Below the pieces are notes generated by a model. That model ran no database searches. It worked only from the letters and a program-made list of their open reading frames with translations, and had not been told where the DNA came from. 64,000 nt of DNA. Source: Vampirovibrionales bacterium (GTDB lineage Bacteria; Cyanobacteriota; Vampirovibrionia; Vampirovibrionales; Vampirovibrionaceae). This document shows, piece by piece, positions 1 to 8,507 of this stretch. The DNA is taken from NCBI GenBank assembly GCA_029866025.1, contig JARXAD010000003.1:124001-188000 (forward strand), written 5' to 3'. Position numbers and translations under genes: made by a program. Numbering within the stretch: the stretch's first letter is position 1; the number at the start of each line of letters is the position of its first letter.

Positions 1-2
1 TT

Positions 3-713
3 GACAATATTACCGGCAATCGATTTTCCAAGCCCTTTGGAGTGGCTTTTTGGGCGCTCATGGTAGGCGTTATTTTTATAGCCTGTCTTGGCTTTTTGGC
101 ATTAGCCATTGGTTTGTTGTGCACCCGTTTAGTATTTATCCCCTTTAGTGGCAACGCTTCTGGTAAGGTATCCACAACAAAATCGCGGGCAAGCCTGTTT
201 GCCTGGCGTCATAGCGCTGCAGAGGAAGACACTATCGATGAGGAAACGCCCTCTGTTTCTGCCGCACCAAAACTTAGGGGCCCCGTAGCCAAGCGGTTTC
301 CCTTTGTGGCATCGGGATTGTCACAAACTGCTTCCATGTATGTGCCCCATACTGTGGGCCGAGAGCACGATGAGCCCATGCCCAAGCGGTCTATTCGTAA
401 GCGTCCTCAAATTATTCAGCCCCTTTCTCCTCCGGTGGAACAAAGAAGAACTTCGGATGTTCTAGATACACCCACTCGGCCGTTAGGGTATTCCAACCCC
501 ATTGCCACAACGGCATGGCGCCCGCATGTGGCAACCACCCCCTCCCCTACATCTCCGGCTATTATTCGTCAAACCCTGGCCCCTCCTCTGCCCATCGAAT
601 CCCGCGTGGGTTGGTCTTACCCTGATGATGACCGCGACTTGATGGCATCACCTCAGCGCCCAGTCGTACCACCATCCCCCGTAGAACGCGCCTTGTACCG
701 GTTGATGCTATAG
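3..713 (+). CDS. Membrane-anchored proline-rich hypothetical protein (5' end cut by window)
   Basis: The reading frame is open from the first bases of the window, so the start probably lies upstream; an internal GTG at 42 is the first start-like codon. The visible protein begins with one strongly hydrophobic segment (AFWALMVGVIFIACLGFLAL, about 20 residues). A polar tail of about 190 residues follows, rich in proline, serine and arginine, with no recognisable domain. This suggests a single-pass inner-membrane protein with a disordered soluble part. It converges on smpB with a gap of 26 bp. I do not recognise the family. Confidence 0.6.
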   Translation, partial: DNITGNRFSKPFGVAFWALMVGVIFIACLGFLALAIGLLCTRLVFIPFSGNASGKVSTTKSRASLFAWRHSAAEEDTIDEETPSVSAAPKLRGPVAKRFPFVASGLSQTASMYVPHTVGREHDEPMPKRSIRKRPQIIQPLSPPVEQRRTSDVLDTPTRPLGYSNPIATTAWRPHVATTPSPTSPAIIRQTLAPPLPIESRVGWSYPDDDRDLMASPQRPVVPPSPVERALYRLML

Positions 714-739
714 GGCTGTTTCCCTTTAATTAAGACCTT

Positions 740-1309
740 TTAGGTGCGTTTCATGGCGCGATCGATGTCGCGCTGTTGGTCTTTTTTGGCGAGGGTTTCG
801 CGCTTGTCATAATTTTTCTTGCCTTTACACAAGCCTAGCTCTACTTTAACCCAACACCGTGAGAAAAATAGCTTCAGAGGGATGAGAGAATAGCCCGAAA
901 GTTGCATTTCCGAAGCCAGCTTGCGTATCTCCTTGCGATTCATGAGTAATTGGCGTGGTCGTGTGGGCTCATGATTAAACACACTGGCCTGTTCGTATTG
1001 TTTAATGTGCATACCATGCAAAATCACCTGGCCTTTTTCCACACGGGCATAAGCTTCGGTTAACGTAACAGCATGCTGGCGCAATGATTTTACTTCACTA
1101 CCCGTTAAAGAAATCCCTGCCACAAAGCGTTCTTCCACATAGTAATTGTGAAAGGCCTTACGGTTACTGGCAATTGTGGATGACGTCGACTTTTTGGTTT
1201 TACCCGACGGCTTACCGGCACTTTTACCAGAAGGGGTAGTGGGTTTGGAGGCCGACACGGCAGACTGCTTTTTCCTATCAAAGAAACGAGACTCTCCATC
1301 ATACGTCAA
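740..1309 (-). CDS. smpB: SsrA-binding protein SmpB with long basic N-terminal extension
   Basis: SmpB binds tmRNA and brings it to stalled ribosomes for trans-translation. The conserved core starts near residue 46 (NRKAFHNYYVEE) and continues through GISLTGSEVKSLR, the Y-A-R segment and KLFFSRCWVKVELGLCKGKK. The tail is the expected basic KRETLAKKDQQRDIDRAMKR. The first 45 residues are a Lys/Ser/Thr/Pro-rich extension absent from typical SmpB of about 155 aa. The reading frame offers no ATG before the core. A TTG at 1309 preceded by AGGA ten bases upstream is the best start. No tmRNA gene was recognised in the window. Confidence 0.95.
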   Translation of the reverse strand: MTYDGESRFFDRKKQSAVSASKPTTPSGKSAGKPSGKTKKSTSSTIASNRKAFHNYYVEERFVAGISLTGSEVKSLRQHAVTLTEAYARVEKGQVILHGMHIKQYEQASVFNHEPTRPRQLLMNRKEIRKLASEMQLSGYSLIPLKLFFSRCWVKVELGLCKGKKNYDKRETLAKKDQQRDIDRAMKRT

Positions 1310-1423
1310 GTCCGCAACATCCTACTTAATGATTTGAGCAAGCGCACTGAATGAGGGAGATTCCATTGCTATAATAAACAGAATGCGTCACGATCTCTTT
1401 CCTTGGTTCACAAGTAGCCTTCA

Positions 1424-2464
1424 ATGTCTCAGCCTACCCATCATCGTCTCTGTCGCCTCACACCACGGGCATGGCAAGCATTGCTAAGCCAACCCACTGC
1501 CGCGCCTGCCTTGTCCTATTCAGGCATTCGGCAAGGGTACCCACTCAGTCCTGCCCCAATGGGGTGGGCCATTGTGTTGAACGGCCAGCAGGATTCCTCA
1601 CCACCCTTAGCGGCGGTTTGGGTGGTAGTGGAACGCCCCCATCAATGGCGGTTGATATGGTCCACTCAACCGGGTGAGGCTTCTGCCAATGAAGCTTTAC
1701 TCGCCCATTTAGCAGCGCAAGCCCAGCGCCACGGCATTTCTCACTTTAGCTGTGCCATCGAGATGAACGGAACCGTTTTAGCGGGACTACTCAAATCCCA
1801 TGGCTTTCGTCATGTGGCTACTCAAACCCACTGGCACACTGTTTTGGAACAACGGGCATCTCACTCCCAAAAAAAAGATGCAGACGGAGTATTACCGTCG
1901 TTGCGCTTGGCCCGATACAACGATGCCTGGCCTCTGTTTCATTTGGCTCAAGAAGCCTGTCCTGTCCATGCGCGCCCCTACCTCATGCCATGGCCTCCCA
2001 GCTGGAAGCGAGACGGCTGGGGCGCGTGTCGTCGTTTTATGTTGGGAGAATACCAGCGCCAATGGGTGTTGGAACGCCCCAGTAAGTCTTCCACTTCTTG
2101 CCATACGCTTGCCCCGCCTGTGTTCATTGGGCATGCCAAGGTGTGCTCTCAGCAATACCCGTCCTTTCAGGTGCAACTCACCCTCAATGAGGGCTGGGAA
2201 GAGATAACCTCTGATTTGGTTCACTTTGTTTTAGCGCATACCTTGCAGCAAGCCCATCAGCCAAGTATCGGCTGGCAAACCTTTTCTCATCAACAAGCGC
2301 TGGAGGACGAATTGACACGCCGTAGATTTGAGGTGGTTTCTCGAGAATTGATTCTCGTACGCGATGTGTGGACCTCCATTGCCCCCGAAAAACCCTCTGG
2401 GTTGGGGGAGTTGTTTCTACCAGCGGATCCGCTGTATGGTTCGGCACAGGGTAAGCCCTGTTAA
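1424..2464 (+). CDS. Possible GNAT-like N-acetyltransferase (hypothetical)
   Basis: A 346-residue soluble protein. Residues 100-145 (CAIEMNGTVLAGLLKSHGFRH) resemble the C-terminal beta-strand and helix of GNAT acetyltransferases, where a position close to KxxGF is typical. The second half starts again with LRLARYNDAWPLFHLAQEA and may be a second degenerate GNAT-like unit. I see no clear acetyl-CoA binding loop (Q/RxxGxG/A), so activity is uncertain. It reads divergently from smpB across 114 bp that must hold both promoters, and converges on the DUF167 gene. Confidence is high that it is a gene and low for its function. Confidence 0.8.
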   Translation: MSQPTHHRLCRLTPRAWQALLSQPTAAPALSYSGIRQGYPLSPAPMGWAIVLNGQQDSSPPLAAVWVVVERPHQWRLIWSTQPGEASANEALLAHLAAQAQRHGISHFSCAIEMNGTVLAGLLKSHGFRHVATQTHWHTVLEQRASHSQKKDADGVLPSLRLARYNDAWPLFHLAQEACPVHARPYLMPWPPSWKRDGWGACRRFMLGEYQRQWVLERPSKSSTSCHTLAPPVFIGHAKVCSQQYPSFQVQLTLNEGWEEITSDLVHFVLAHTLQQAHQPSIGWQTFSHQQALEDELTRRRFEVVSRELILVRDVWTSIAPEKPSGLGELFLPADPLYGSAQGKPC

Positions 2465-2480
2465 CAACGAGATGCGTTAG

Positions 2481-2804
2481 TTATAAACCGGGGTTATCTT
2501 CACCAGGAGGGTGGCCCGTTGCTCTGGGGAAAACGTGGAGGTACGTCGATGGTCCATTGCTTTTGACGATGTGTAAGACCCGACACCAGTGTATGGCCCA
2601 ACGCTTGGGGAGACCCAACCATTGGGCCATACACTCGCCAATAGCAACGTTGGCTTTACCGTCTTCTGGAGGAGCCGCAACAGCTACCACCAATTGTGCC
2701 GTGTTATCGGCACCCACGCGCCAGCCCAGCACAGCGGTTTTGCCAGCCCCCGGTTTGGCCCAAACCCTTAGGGTTAAAGGCTCTTCATGAATGAACATGG
2801 CCAT
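2481..2804 (-). CDS. DUF167 (YggU-type) family protein
   Basis: A small protein of about 107 aa matching the DUF167 family: LTLRVWAKPGAGKTAVLGW near the N-terminus, then the characteristic VAVAAPPEDGKANVAIGECMA and a final beta-hairpin. The family is widespread and has no firmly established function. The first start-like codon is TTG at 2816, but the ATG at 2804 is preferred; neither has a strong ribosome binding site. It ends 16 bp from the converging gene at 2464. Confidence 0.85.
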   Translation of the reverse strand: MAMFIHEEPLTLRVWAKPGAGKTAVLGWRVGADNTAQLVVAVAAPPEDGKANVAIGECMAQWLGLPKRWAIHWCRVLHIVKSNGPSTYLHVFPRATGHPPGEDNPGL

Positions 2805-2906
2805 GTGTATATTCAACCACAGGCAGGCAAGCCTACTTTATTAACAAGGTTTTGGGCGCTTACAGGTTTACTCTCTAAACAGGATAAACAGGCCTTGGCC
2901 TGCTTG

Positions 2907-3563
2907 TTAGCCACCATGGCCAGAGTAGGCTTCAATTTGGCTTTCAGTGACACCCGAGGCATCACCTTGCCACGTTTCGTAATTAGTCCGTCCCGAAAGC
3001 ACGCCATCAAAACGCATGTAGAACAAGGCGGCAGCGGCCGTTGTAACCAAGCCAGCTTTGGTGGTTAGCAACCAAGTGAACCCTTGGCCAATTTTTTCTC
3101 CAATGCCTTTGCCAGAAATCAAGTTGATCAGCTTACGGCCACCCGGCTCTAAAATGTGTTTCCAAAGCCCGTTAGCACCTGCAACAAAGGGTTTAAACAT
3201 TTTGTTGCCAAATACGGCGTAGGCGCAGGCCATGGTAAACAGGCCTTCTTCCGATGTAAGAGCCTTGATAAACATTTTTACAGTGGTGCTCACACCGTGC
3301 AACTCGTCCCACAAGCCAAAGGGGCCATGAATACACAGGCGACGCCATTCACGGGCAGCAGTGTTAAACCAAGGATAGGGTGTTAGGCCTTGCTTGTAGT
3401 CGCCTTCACGATATTCATCCAATTGTTCCTGCATATGCTTTAGATGCAAGGTATCGGCAGGGGCCCCCTGAATGGTTGTATGATGCTGCCACGTCACTGC
3501 GCCAGCATACAGCCCGGCAATCGCGGCTGCAATCTTAAATGCGCTAATGGGGCTACTACTCAT
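2907..3563 (-). CDS. Conserved-looking membrane-associated hypothetical protein
   Basis: 218 residues with an N-terminal hydrophobic helix (residues 8-24) and a second hydrophobic stretch near residues 160-185 (GFTWLLTTKAGLVTTAAAAL). The middle is amphipathic and contains several Trp and Gly residues. No domain recognised. It lies 62 bp downstream of the 576-aa Pro/Gln-rich gene on the same strand, so the two are probably co-transcribed and may work together. The start is ATG with little ribosome binding signal. Confidence 0.75.
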   Translation of the reverse strand: MSSSPISAFKIAAAIAGLYAGAVTWQHHTTIQGAPADTLHLKHMQEQLDEYREGDYKQGLTPYPWFNTAAREWRRLCIHGPFGLWDELHGVSTTVKMFIKALTSEEGLFTMACAYAVFGNKMFKPFVAGANGLWKHILEPGGRKLINLISGKGIGEKIGQGFTWLLTTKAGLVTTAAAALFYMRFDGVLSGRTNYETWQGDASGVTESQIEAYSGHGG

Positions 3564-3625
3564 GGGTGGGAGGTGCTTCTCTCGTGTCTCTAGTGGGTAT
3601 TACTTTTGACGGTAGAGGTTTACCG

Positions 3626-5356
3626 CTACTGACTAATGAGATTCAGACGCTGGCCGCCCATGTGATTGGCGGCTGGGTTAAGCTGTTTGGCATCAATGGT
3701 TTGGGGTGTCTGCTCTTTTTTGGGTGTTTTACTAAATATGCGCTTGTACCAAGGCTGTTTCGTCGCCTCTGTTGTGGTAGCCTCACCGCCAATTCGCCCT
3801 ATGGGCAGAGCAGCCGATACGGGATTGGGGGCCTGGTACAACGCTTCGTGGTTGGCTTGTGTGGGTGGCACGTCTTCTTTAGTGGTAGGGGCGGCCTCGT
3901 GAGCCTGCTCACGCGTGGTAATCACCCACGGAAACCGACCTTCGTAGGTGGTTACAAACTCTTTGGAGGGGGTAAAATCTCCGGCACGGTGTTTGGCCAG
4001 CACTTCTTGGGCCATGGTTTGTTCCATCCCATGCAGGGCGGTGCTGTGTTGGGCCATGTGTTCAATATGTTGAACCGTCGTTGCGGGAAGGTTATAAAAA
4101 GCCCCTTGTTTTAGGGCAATCAAAATCATGTCTCGCTCTACAGCAGTGTTGGAATCGGTATCAGACCCCGTGCGTCCCGTGGATAAAATGTTATTCACGA
4201 AGCGTTCTAAAATTTGGCGTGGTTGGCCTTCTAAGGTGGTTTCGGGGTGTTGCAGTAAAAAGGTGGCAATTTCGTTGGCAGCCTGCGTACGACGCGACGT
4301 CACCGGGTGCCGATCGTCCAAATCGGTCTTCCACTTTTCCACCAGCTCACGGGTTAAGGGAAAAGCGTCGCCGAGAGTCGGCAAATTGGGGTTATTGGCT
4401 CCAGAAACACCTTTGGCACCATCACTCTGCAATGGGTTAGCAGCCGCCGTAGGTGGTGGTGCAGGTGGCGTTTCCAATACCGGTGGCTGTGCTAAAGGAG
4501 GCTCTTCAGCCTTGGGCGCTGCGACTTCGGGTAACGGTGCTGGCGGTTGAGCCTGAGGGTTTAGTGACTGCGATGGTAAGGGTGGTGCCATCATGTTGCT
4601 CTGTGGGCAAGGCGACGGGTTGTAGTACGCCCACGGGGCCATCATATACGGGGAAAGTACCTCGGGGATGGGGTGGGTAAAGGGGTCGCCACCCAGCGGA
4701 ACCGCCACGCCCCGAGGATTAAAAACAGGCGAAGTTGCCGGTACTGCTAGTGTGGGTAGTGCAGCACTGGCAGAAGCAGAACCTGGGTAGAAGGCTGGCG
4801 TTAAGGGCAAGTTTGCATTGGTTGTGGAAGTCAGCAACGACGACGTAGGCACCGTTGGTGCAGGAGTACCCACCGGTGAATTGTTGGTTTGCTGGTTAAT
4901 GGTGTAGGTAAAAACCTGTGAAGATTGATTTTGTTGTTGCTGCTGTTGGTTGGTTTGTTGCAAAGGCTCTTGTGGTACCACCGGCGTGTACGCTACCCGA
5001 TTGGTCCCCGGTACAGACAGCATTGGGCTAACCACCGGTGGCGCCATTGCTACCGAGCTGGCAATGGAAATGGCGGCGGGTTTAACTGCATTGGTTAACG
5101 CACTGGCAGAAGGTGCTGTGGTGTAACCCTTGTTAGGGACCGTTACGCCCTGTAGCGCTTGCCATGTAGTTAATGGCACACACACCATGGGTTGCTGGGG
5201 GGGCGTAACTGTCGCTGTGCAACATGAATTGCCTGGCGATGATAACGCGGTGGATAATGTTGGCTGAGTATAGGCGGCCACAGCCGATGCTTGCCCCACC
5301 ATTGGACTGGTGGTGTATGGATTGAGTGCTGGTGGGGGCTGTACCCAACCTGTCAC
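3626..5356 (-). CDS. Large low-complexity Pro/Gln/Ala/Thr-rich hypothetical protein
   Basis: 576 residues. The first 330 are low complexity: Pro/Ala/Thr-rich with a glutamine run near residues 135-145 (QQTNQQQQQQNQSSQ). A more ordered region (about 335-470) follows, with predicted helices such as LTRELVEKWKTDLDDRHPVT and MILIALKQGAFYNLPATTVQHIEHMAQHS. There is no signal peptide. The GTG start at 5356 has GGGAG eight bases upstream. The composition suggests a disordered linker joined to a helical domain, such as a scaffold or surface-structure protein. I do not recognise it. Probably in an operon with the 218-aa gene downstream. Confidence 0.75.
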   Translation of the reverse strand: MTGWVQPPPALNPYTTSPMVGQASAVAAYTQPTLSTALSSPGNSCCTATVTPPQQPMVCVPLTTWQALQGVTVPNKGYTTAPSASALTNAVKPAAISIASSVAMAPPVVSPMLSVPGTNRVAYTPVVPQEPLQQTNQQQQQQNQSSQVFTYTINQQTNNSPVGTPAPTVPTSSLLTSTTNANLPLTPAFYPGSASASAALPTLAVPATSPVFNPRGVAVPLGGDPFTHPIPEVLSPYMMAPWAYYNPSPCPQSNMMAPPLPSQSLNPQAQPPAPLPEVAAPKAEEPPLAQPPVLETPPAPPPTAAANPLQSDGAKGVSGANNPNLPTLGDAFPLTRELVEKWKTDLDDRHPVTSRRTQAANEIATFLLQHPETTLEGQPRQILERFVNNILSTGRTGSDTDSNTAVERDMILIALKQGAFYNLPATTVQHIEHMAQHSTALHGMEQTMAQEVLAKHRAGDFTPSKEFVTTYEGRFPWVITTREQAHEAAPTTKEDVPPTQANHEALYQAPNPVSAALPIGRIGGEATTTEATKQPWYKRIFSKTPKKEQTPQTIDAKQLNPAANHMGGQRLNLISQ

Positions 5357-5687
5357 AATGACTCTCCCAAGGTATTTTTCCGTAAACCCAGTTGCCTATC
5401 TTGTAAGGAGTGCTCTTCTTCATGGCGATGATCCAAGAAGAGACTCCTTCACTAGCATAAAACCCATTGCCCCCAGTTTGATGCTAGTGATTGGCCTCTT
5501 GTTAACAACTTGTAACCCACCCACCAAGGCGGGTTGAACAACTCGCATTTGGCGTAAACATCCCTCATGCTCAGTTTATGCATTATTTAAGACTATTCAC
5601 GAGGCTTGCATCCTCCCCTAATAATTGACAAAAATTTAAAAAATTACGCCTACAGCCAGTATATAAGCTCAGCTTTCTGAGAAAAAA

Positions 5688-5772
5688 TGGTGTCGAGGAG
5701 GGGACTTGAACCCCTACAGATTGCTCCACACGCACCTCAAGCGTGCGCGTCTACCAATTCCGCCACCCCGAC
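5688..5772 (-). tRNA. tRNA-Leu (anticodon GAG)
   Basis: The minus-strand sequence folds as a class II tRNA of 85 nt including an encoded CCA. The acceptor stem GTCGGGG pairs with CCTCGAC with one G-U pair. The D arm contains GGCGGAATTGGTAGACGC. The anticodon stem CACGC/GCGTG closes the loop TTGAGGT, giving anticodon GAG. A short variable arm and the T arm GGGGTTCAAGTCCCC follow. Confidence 0.95.
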
Positions 5773-5908
5773 ACTCGGAGCAAACCGGACGATGAACCAC
5801 CAAGGCAGTTAAGCGTGGGTTGAGGAACCCTCTTTACCCCTAAATAAGTAAAGACCTTGAAATGATTCTTCAAAAAAATGAGGCCAAAGTCAATGCGCAC
5901 AGCAAAAT

Positions 5909-5930
5909 GACCACCAAAGGTGGTTTTTTC
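5909..5930 (+). terminator. Strong hairpin plus T-run, plus-strand orientation
   Basis: ACCACC-AAA-GGTGGT followed by six T residues has the form of a rho-independent terminator reading on the plus strand. No plus-strand gene precedes it within 5 kb, so its job is unclear. It could block antisense transcription entering from the left. A second perfect 10-bp stem, ATGGGTATTT...AAATACCCAT, sits just after it (about 5931-5956) and could serve the pilus operon on the minus strand. Confidence 0.5.
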
Positions 5931-6010
5931 TATGGGTATTTGAGGTAAATACCCATTAATTTTGGGGATTCACGGTTTGTTTAAATGATTAAACACGCGT
6001 TGGCGTGCTG

Positions 6011-7069
6011 CTAATACAGGTCAGGGGCAGGCAGTAACCCACTGGGACGGGTACAATCCGCTTCTCGGCATAGCGCAGCATAATGCAGCAATCGAATAGA
6101 GCCAATTTGGGTGTCTGCCGGAACCAGCTCTAGTATCCGACCTGTGGATTTGCCCAAGCCATCGGTACCAGTGAGGGCATCGTGTACCCCATCATCGCTG
6201 ATGCGAATGGCGGTGGCTTTGTTAAAATTTAAATATGCCATATCAATAAAGATTTTGCCGTATAATACGCGACCAATTTCACCGCCAGCCTTATTCATAA
6301 TAGGGCGAATGGCACCTTGATTGTTATAGACTCTTGCCGCTTTCCCCATGTCATAGCATTTTAACGTGGCATCTTCCACGGTACACAGCTCTATTCTAAC
6401 CCCATGGTAGCCGCCACTGGCTGCCAAACCCGTATCCATAAACAAATCGGGGCCGTAACCATCCAGCAAAGGCAAGGGTAAGTTAATGGCCTGAGCATAA
6501 GGGCTCTTTGGGTCAGGCTCCCCTTGTGCGTCAACTCCTTGTGTATTGATGCGAATAGGCGTGGTAAGCCCATTGACTTGGGAGTACAAGGCCTTGGATT
6601 TTGCTTCCAAATCCAGTTCGTTAATGCCCATAAAAGATAAAAACGGGGTAGGAATAACCCCCGTTAATACCACCAAAACCGATTGTTCCTCTTCATTAAT
6701 AATCAATTTATCAATAGAAGTTTGAAAGTTGTTAGACAAAATGGGGTGGTATTTCGTAACCCTATCAAACACAGCATTGGCAGCATCTTTTGCCTTGGCT
6801 TGAGAAAACTGCGGGGCCGTTTTTCCAGGTAAGGCTGTTGTCGTAATCCCATCAACAGTAACGCTTATAGAGGGGTCCGTTTCGAGATCATCGTACATAG
6901 ATCGAGCGCCTGCCAAGGCCATGCTATTCGATAAGTGCTGTAAATCACCTTGTATGTAGGCATTAACGCCGGTATACAGCGCCACACCCAAGGCAATCAA
7001 AAGCATTACCAAGGTACCGGCAATCAATACCGCAACCACCCCTCGCTGTGCCCTTCGTACAATACCCAT
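6011..7069 (-). CDS. TadG-like Flp pilus-associated protein
   Basis: 352 residues. The N-terminus has a basic patch and a single membrane helix (RRAQRGVVAVLIAGTLVMLL), then the NAYIQGDLQHLSNSMALAGA segment typical of the Putative Flp pilus-assembly TadE/G-like family. The remainder is a large, presumably periplasmic domain with paired cysteines near residues 238/245 and 332/337. TadG-type proteins are minor components of the Tad secretion/pilus system. The start overlaps the stop of the upstream TadE-like gene (TAATG), implying translational coupling. It is the last gene of the pilus operon. Confidence 0.85.
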   Translation of the reverse strand: MGIVRRAQRGVVAVLIAGTLVMLLIALGVALYTGVNAYIQGDLQHLSNSMALAGARSMYDDLETDPSISVTVDGITTTALPGKTAPQFSQAKAKDAANAVFDRVTKYHPILSNNFQTSIDKLIINEEEQSVLVVLTGVIPTPFLSFMGINELDLEAKSKALYSQVNGLTTPIRINTQGVDAQGEPDPKSPYAQAINLPLPLLDGYGPDLFMDTGLAASGGYHGVRIELCTVEDATLKCYDMGKAARVYNNQGAIRPIMNKAGGEIGRVLYGKIFIDMAYLNFNKATAIRISDDGVHDALTGTDGLGKSTGRILELVPADTQIGSIRLLHYAALCREADCTRPSGLLPAPDLY

Positions 7070-7953
7070 TAATAAGCCCCTCCTTCAGAAAAGGGGGGGT
7101 ATTCATCCCTCGATAGCAACAACAGGGCACCGGAACCCGCAGCGCACCCCCCGTTTTTATCCACAGGCAATACAAACTGGGTAACGTAAGCAGCGGCATG
7201 GGTCAGTTTGTCGGCATGGCAAGCCGTGGCAGTGGCGGGGCCTGCAAAGCAATCATTGGGAACCACATCGTGCTCATCGGAACCCGTTCCAGTGGTGGCA
7301 ATAAAGGGGCCCAAATCCGTATCGCAGTTATCCTTAAAAACAAGGGCCTTAGGAAAAATAGGATCCTTTGGAAAAATAGGAGCCATTAAGTCTGCGGTAG
7401 TACTCGGAATGTCCACACAATGCTCGGGAGGAATGGGGGGGGTATTGGCAGAAAGAGCCATGCACGTAGGCATTGTGTTTTTAAAGTTGCTCCATTCTCT
7501 CGGGCTTCCTTCTTCGGGGAAGATCACATCGCCCACCGTTCCAGCCGTATAGGTTTTGGAAGCTGCACTGGAATCAGTATTGGAGGCCAATACGGCCCCA
7601 GGCAAAATAGTAAAGGCCACCACATTCATACTAGGAAGCCCTGGAATCCATTTCAAGTCAATCAAATACTTCCCACGAATCATGCCAAAGCCAGTGAGGG
7701 GGCCATAGGCACTAATTTCGTCAAAATCAGCCAAAGCCTCTTCTACAATGGCTGTGGGGTCATCCTTATTGGCCATTACTTCCAAATTTTGATCGAGGGA
7801 GCGAAGGGTAGTTGCAGCACTGTGGGCACGATAGGTGGCATAACCCAAGGTAAACATAATGGTAAACACAGCCACCAACACAGGAACCGCCAAGGCAAAC
7901 TCTATAAGGGTTTGGCCATGACGGTTGGAGTGTTTCAATGTTGTTGCCTTCAT
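7069..7953 (-). CDS. TadE-like pseudopilin
   Basis: 294 residues. The class III pilin-like N-terminus (RHGQTLIEFALAVPVLVAVF) is the signature of TadE-like proteins: a hydrophilic leader, then QxxxEF and a hydrophobic helix, normally cleaved by the TadV prepilin peptidase. The soluble domain contains several Cys residues (e.g. MPTCMAL, EHCVD, DNCDTD, NDCFAG, TACHADK) that could form disulfides in the periplasm. It is coupled to the tadG-like gene by a TAATG overlap and follows five pilin-type genes. Confidence 0.88.
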   Translation of the reverse strand: MKATTLKHSNRHGQTLIEFALAVPVLVAVFTIMFTLGYATYRAHSAATTLRSLDQNLEVMANKDDPTAIVEEALADFDEISAYGPLTGFGMIRGKYLIDLKWIPGLPSMNVVAFTILPGAVLASNTDSSAASKTYTAGTVGDVIFPEEGSPREWSNFKNTMPTCMALSANTPPIPPEHCVDIPSTTADLMAPIFPKDPIFPKALVFKDNCDTDLGPFIATTGTGSDEHDVVPNDCFAGPATATACHADKLTHAAAYVTQFVLPVDKNGGCAAGSGALLLLSRDEYPPFSEGGAY

Positions 7954-7999
7954 TCCACCAGTTTACCCGATGCCACCCCGTTTAGGGAGAGCATCCACT

Positions 8000-8293
8000 T
8001 TAGTCTGAGTTGTTTTGATTAGTACCGCTACTACTTAAAGAGTTTATAGAGCAATGTTCACCGTTACTTCCGTTATTAGTACCCCCCACAACCAAACATT
8101 CACTACCCGTTGTTTCAAAGGCATCAACCGATATGGTTTTAGCAGAAGCAATACTTTGTTTTTCGATGGCCTCTTTAACGGGGCCAATACTACTCCCGGC
8201 GGCCAACACAATCAGTGCCGCTACCAAAGCAAATTCTGGAGCCGATTGGCCGAAAAGAGCCTTACGCCAATGGCGTTGAATGGCATCATTCAT
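8000..8293 (-). CDS. Flp-type pilin (variant, long C-terminus)
   Basis: 97 residues with a pilin N-terminus, GQSAPEFALVAALIVLAAGS. Glu is kept at mature position 5 and Phe follows it. The C-terminal 45 residues are polar, Ser/Asn/Gly-rich, with two Cys (SECLVV and EHCSIN) that could form a disulfide. The start codon overlaps the end of the upstream pilin gene by 8 bp, pointing to coupled translation. The family forms the shaft or minor subunits of Flp pili after TadV processing. Which subunit is the major one cannot be told from sequence. Confidence 0.85.
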   Translation of the reverse strand: MNDAIQRHWRKALFGQSAPEFALVAALIVLAAGSSIGPVKEAIEKQSIASAKTISVDAFETTGSECLVVGGTNNGSNGEHCSINSLSSSGTNQNNSD

Positions 8294-8507
8294 CTACAGG
8301 GCCCCCATTTTGACCATTACTACCACTCGTTTCTAAAGCCTGTGTGACATTGCCCAAGGTTGTATTAATGCCGCTCTTCACATCGGTCAGTGCACCCACA
8401 CACATCACAGAAACCAGAGCCAAAATTAAAGCGTATTCAACCAAGCTTTGCCCTAAACAGCCTTTGGCATCCATTCGTCGTGCATATCGTAAAAGCATGG
8501 TGTTCAT
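8286..8507 (-). CDS. Flp-type pilin
   Basis: 73 residues from the ATG at 8507. The canonical GQSLVEYALILALVSVMCVG follows a basic leader containing YARRMDAKGCL, so cleavage after Gly and Glu at mature position 5 are both preserved. The helix is followed by a short polar tail ending GSNGQNGGPVDE. The ATG overlaps the upstream stop codon as ATGA, so it is probably translated by re-initiation. A TTG at 8522 is an alternative start, but the ATGA junction makes 8507 more likely. Confidence 0.88.
   Translation of the reverse strand: MNTMLLRYARRMDAKGCLGQSLVEYALILALVSVMCVGALTDVKSGINTTLGNVTQALETSGSNGQNGGPVDE

Noticed and set aside
3566-4114. 182-codon plus-strand ORF antisense to the 576-aa gene
   Set aside because: Lies wholly within a better-supported gene with a clear ribosome binding site; its product is Gly/Phe/Cys-rich with no domain.
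7420-8022. 200-codon plus-strand ORF opposite the tadE-like gene
   Set aside because: Antisense shadow of a recognisable TadE-like gene, with no start signal or family match.
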